Positions 4,596 through 5,136 of a stretch of 5,136 nt of DNA are shown here, in pieces. Source of the stretch: Spirochaetaceae bacterium UBA1306 (GTDB lineage: Bacteria > Spirochaetota > Spirochaetia > Treponematales > Rectinemataceae); NCBI GenBank assembly GCA_002307245.1, contig DBTW01000212.1, forward strand, positions 15,053 to 20,188. The letters run 5' to 3'. The notes beneath the pieces are model-generated. The model saw only the letters and a program-made list of their open reading frames with translations, was not told where the DNA came from and made no database searches. The position numbers and the translations under genes were made by a program. Every line of letters begins with the position of its first letter. The stretch's first letter is position 1.

Positions 4596-5136
4596 ATGTC
4601 CGCCGCCGTCGAAACCATCCGCCACTCGGCCTCGCACGTCCTTGCCGAGGCAGTCTTGAAGCTCTACCCGGGCGCCAAGCTCGGCATCGGCCCCGCCATA
4701 GAGGACGGCTTCTACTACGACTTCCAGCTGCCGAAGCCCATCGCCGAGGAGGACCTCCCCGCCATCGAGAAGGAGATGCGCCGCATCATCGCCTCGGGCG
4801 CGGAATTCGTCCGCAAGGAAGTCTCCAAGGAAGAGGCTAAGAGGCTCTTCGCGGATCAGCCCTTCAAGGTCGAGCTCGTCGAGGCACTCGAGGGCACTAT
4901 CTCGACCTACGAGCAGGACGGCTTCCTTGACCTCTGCCGCGGCCCCCACGTCGCCACCACCCGCGAGATCAGGCCCGACGCCTTCAAGCTCCGCGCCGTC
5001 GCGGGCGCCTACTGGCATGGCGACGAGAAGCTGCCAATGCTCACCCGCATCTACGCCTATTGCTTCGCCTCCAAGGCGGAGCTCGAGGCCCACCTCAAGA
5101 TGCTCGAGGAAGCCGAGAAGCGCGACAACCGCAAGC
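4596..5136 (+). CDS. thrS: threonyl-tRNA synthetase, 5' part (no TGS domain)
   Basis: The first 180 codons are present; the right edge of the window cuts the gene before the aminoacylation domain. The enzyme charges tRNA-Thr with threonine in the cytoplasm. The visible part is the N2 editing (second additional) domain, which hydrolyses Ser-tRNA-Thr. It has HSASH (H10 and H14) at the start, GIGPAIEDGFYYDF (30-43), CRGPH (C114 and H118), and AVAGAYWHGDEKLPMLTRIY (134-153). These are the family's metal- or substrate-contacting motifs, all intact. Most bacterial enzymes carry a TGS domain of about 60 residues before this point. Here the editing domain begins at residue 10, and an in-frame TAA four codons before the ATG shows that no TGS is encoded upstream in this frame. 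Expression is expected to be controlled by the T-box leader directly upstream. Confidence 0.96.
   Translation, partial: MSAAVETIRHSASHVLAEAVLKLYPGAKLGIGPAIEDGFYYDFQLPKPIAEEDLPAIEKEMRRIIASGAEFVRKEVSKEEAKRLFADQPFKVELVEALEGTISTYEQDGFLDLCRGPHVATTREIRPDAFKLRAVAGAYWHGDEKLPMLTRIYAYCFASKAELEAHLKMLEEAEKRDNRK

Noticed and set aside
4387..4659. Plus-strand frame from ATG 4387 through the leader into thrS
   Set aside because: It has no ribosome binding site, is very Arg-rich, and runs through perfect hairpins and out of frame into thrS. It is not a leader peptide with threonine codons.
4479..5093. Minus-strand frame of 204 codons opposite thrS
   Set aside because: Antisense shadow of the threonyl-tRNA synthetase editing domain.

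Overview
The window is clearly GC-rich, densely coding bacterial DNA. It holds two complete genes, the 5' part of a third, and one long structured RNA leader. Codon use favours CTC, GAG, GCC and TCG, and GTG and TTG appear as likely start codons. Three gene features would fit a high-GC spirochaete or a relative: a diacylglycerol-glucosyltransferase-like GT4 enzyme, a threonyl-tRNA synthetase without a TGS domain, and a hybrid kinase ending in an HD-GYP domain. This is a weak inference, and no gene here fixes the phylum.

Layout. Positions 1-126 are a short non-coding stretch with a weak candidate promoter. Positions 127-2667 (+) encode an 846-residue membrane hybrid histidine kinase with the order six membrane segments, HisKA, HATPase_c, receiver, coiled coil, HD-GYP. 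It combines a sensor kinase and an RpfG-type c-di-GMP phosphodiesterase in one chain. Positions 2644-3945 (-) encode a GT4 glycosyltransferase resembling 1,2-diacylglycerol 3-glucosyltransferases. It converges on the kinase gene, and the two 3' ends overlap by 24 bp. Its best start is a TTG at 3945 behind a good ribosome binding site, not the upstream ATG at 4008.

Positions 3946-4595 are 650 bp without a protein gene, but almost all of it can be explained. It begins with the weak divergent promoter of the glycosyltransferase gene. Next comes a TTGACA/GATACT promoter on the + strand, and then a T-box riboswitch leader of about 480 nt. Stem I of the T-box can be folded by eye, with AGTA and GAA loop E elements and an ACC threonine specifier. 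The T-box core matches the consensus at 13 of 14 positions. Downstream are several very GC-rich hairpins and a 13-bp terminator-like stem followed by TTTT. Positions 4596-5136 (+) are the first 180 codons of thrS, cut by the window edge.

The three genes do not form one pathway. The only strong functional link is the leader, which is expected to couple thrS expression to uncharged tRNA-Thr. The most interesting material is in the second half of this leader. The antiterminator is not canonical, and the likely terminator stem lies about 80 nt downstream of the T-box core instead of overlapping it.
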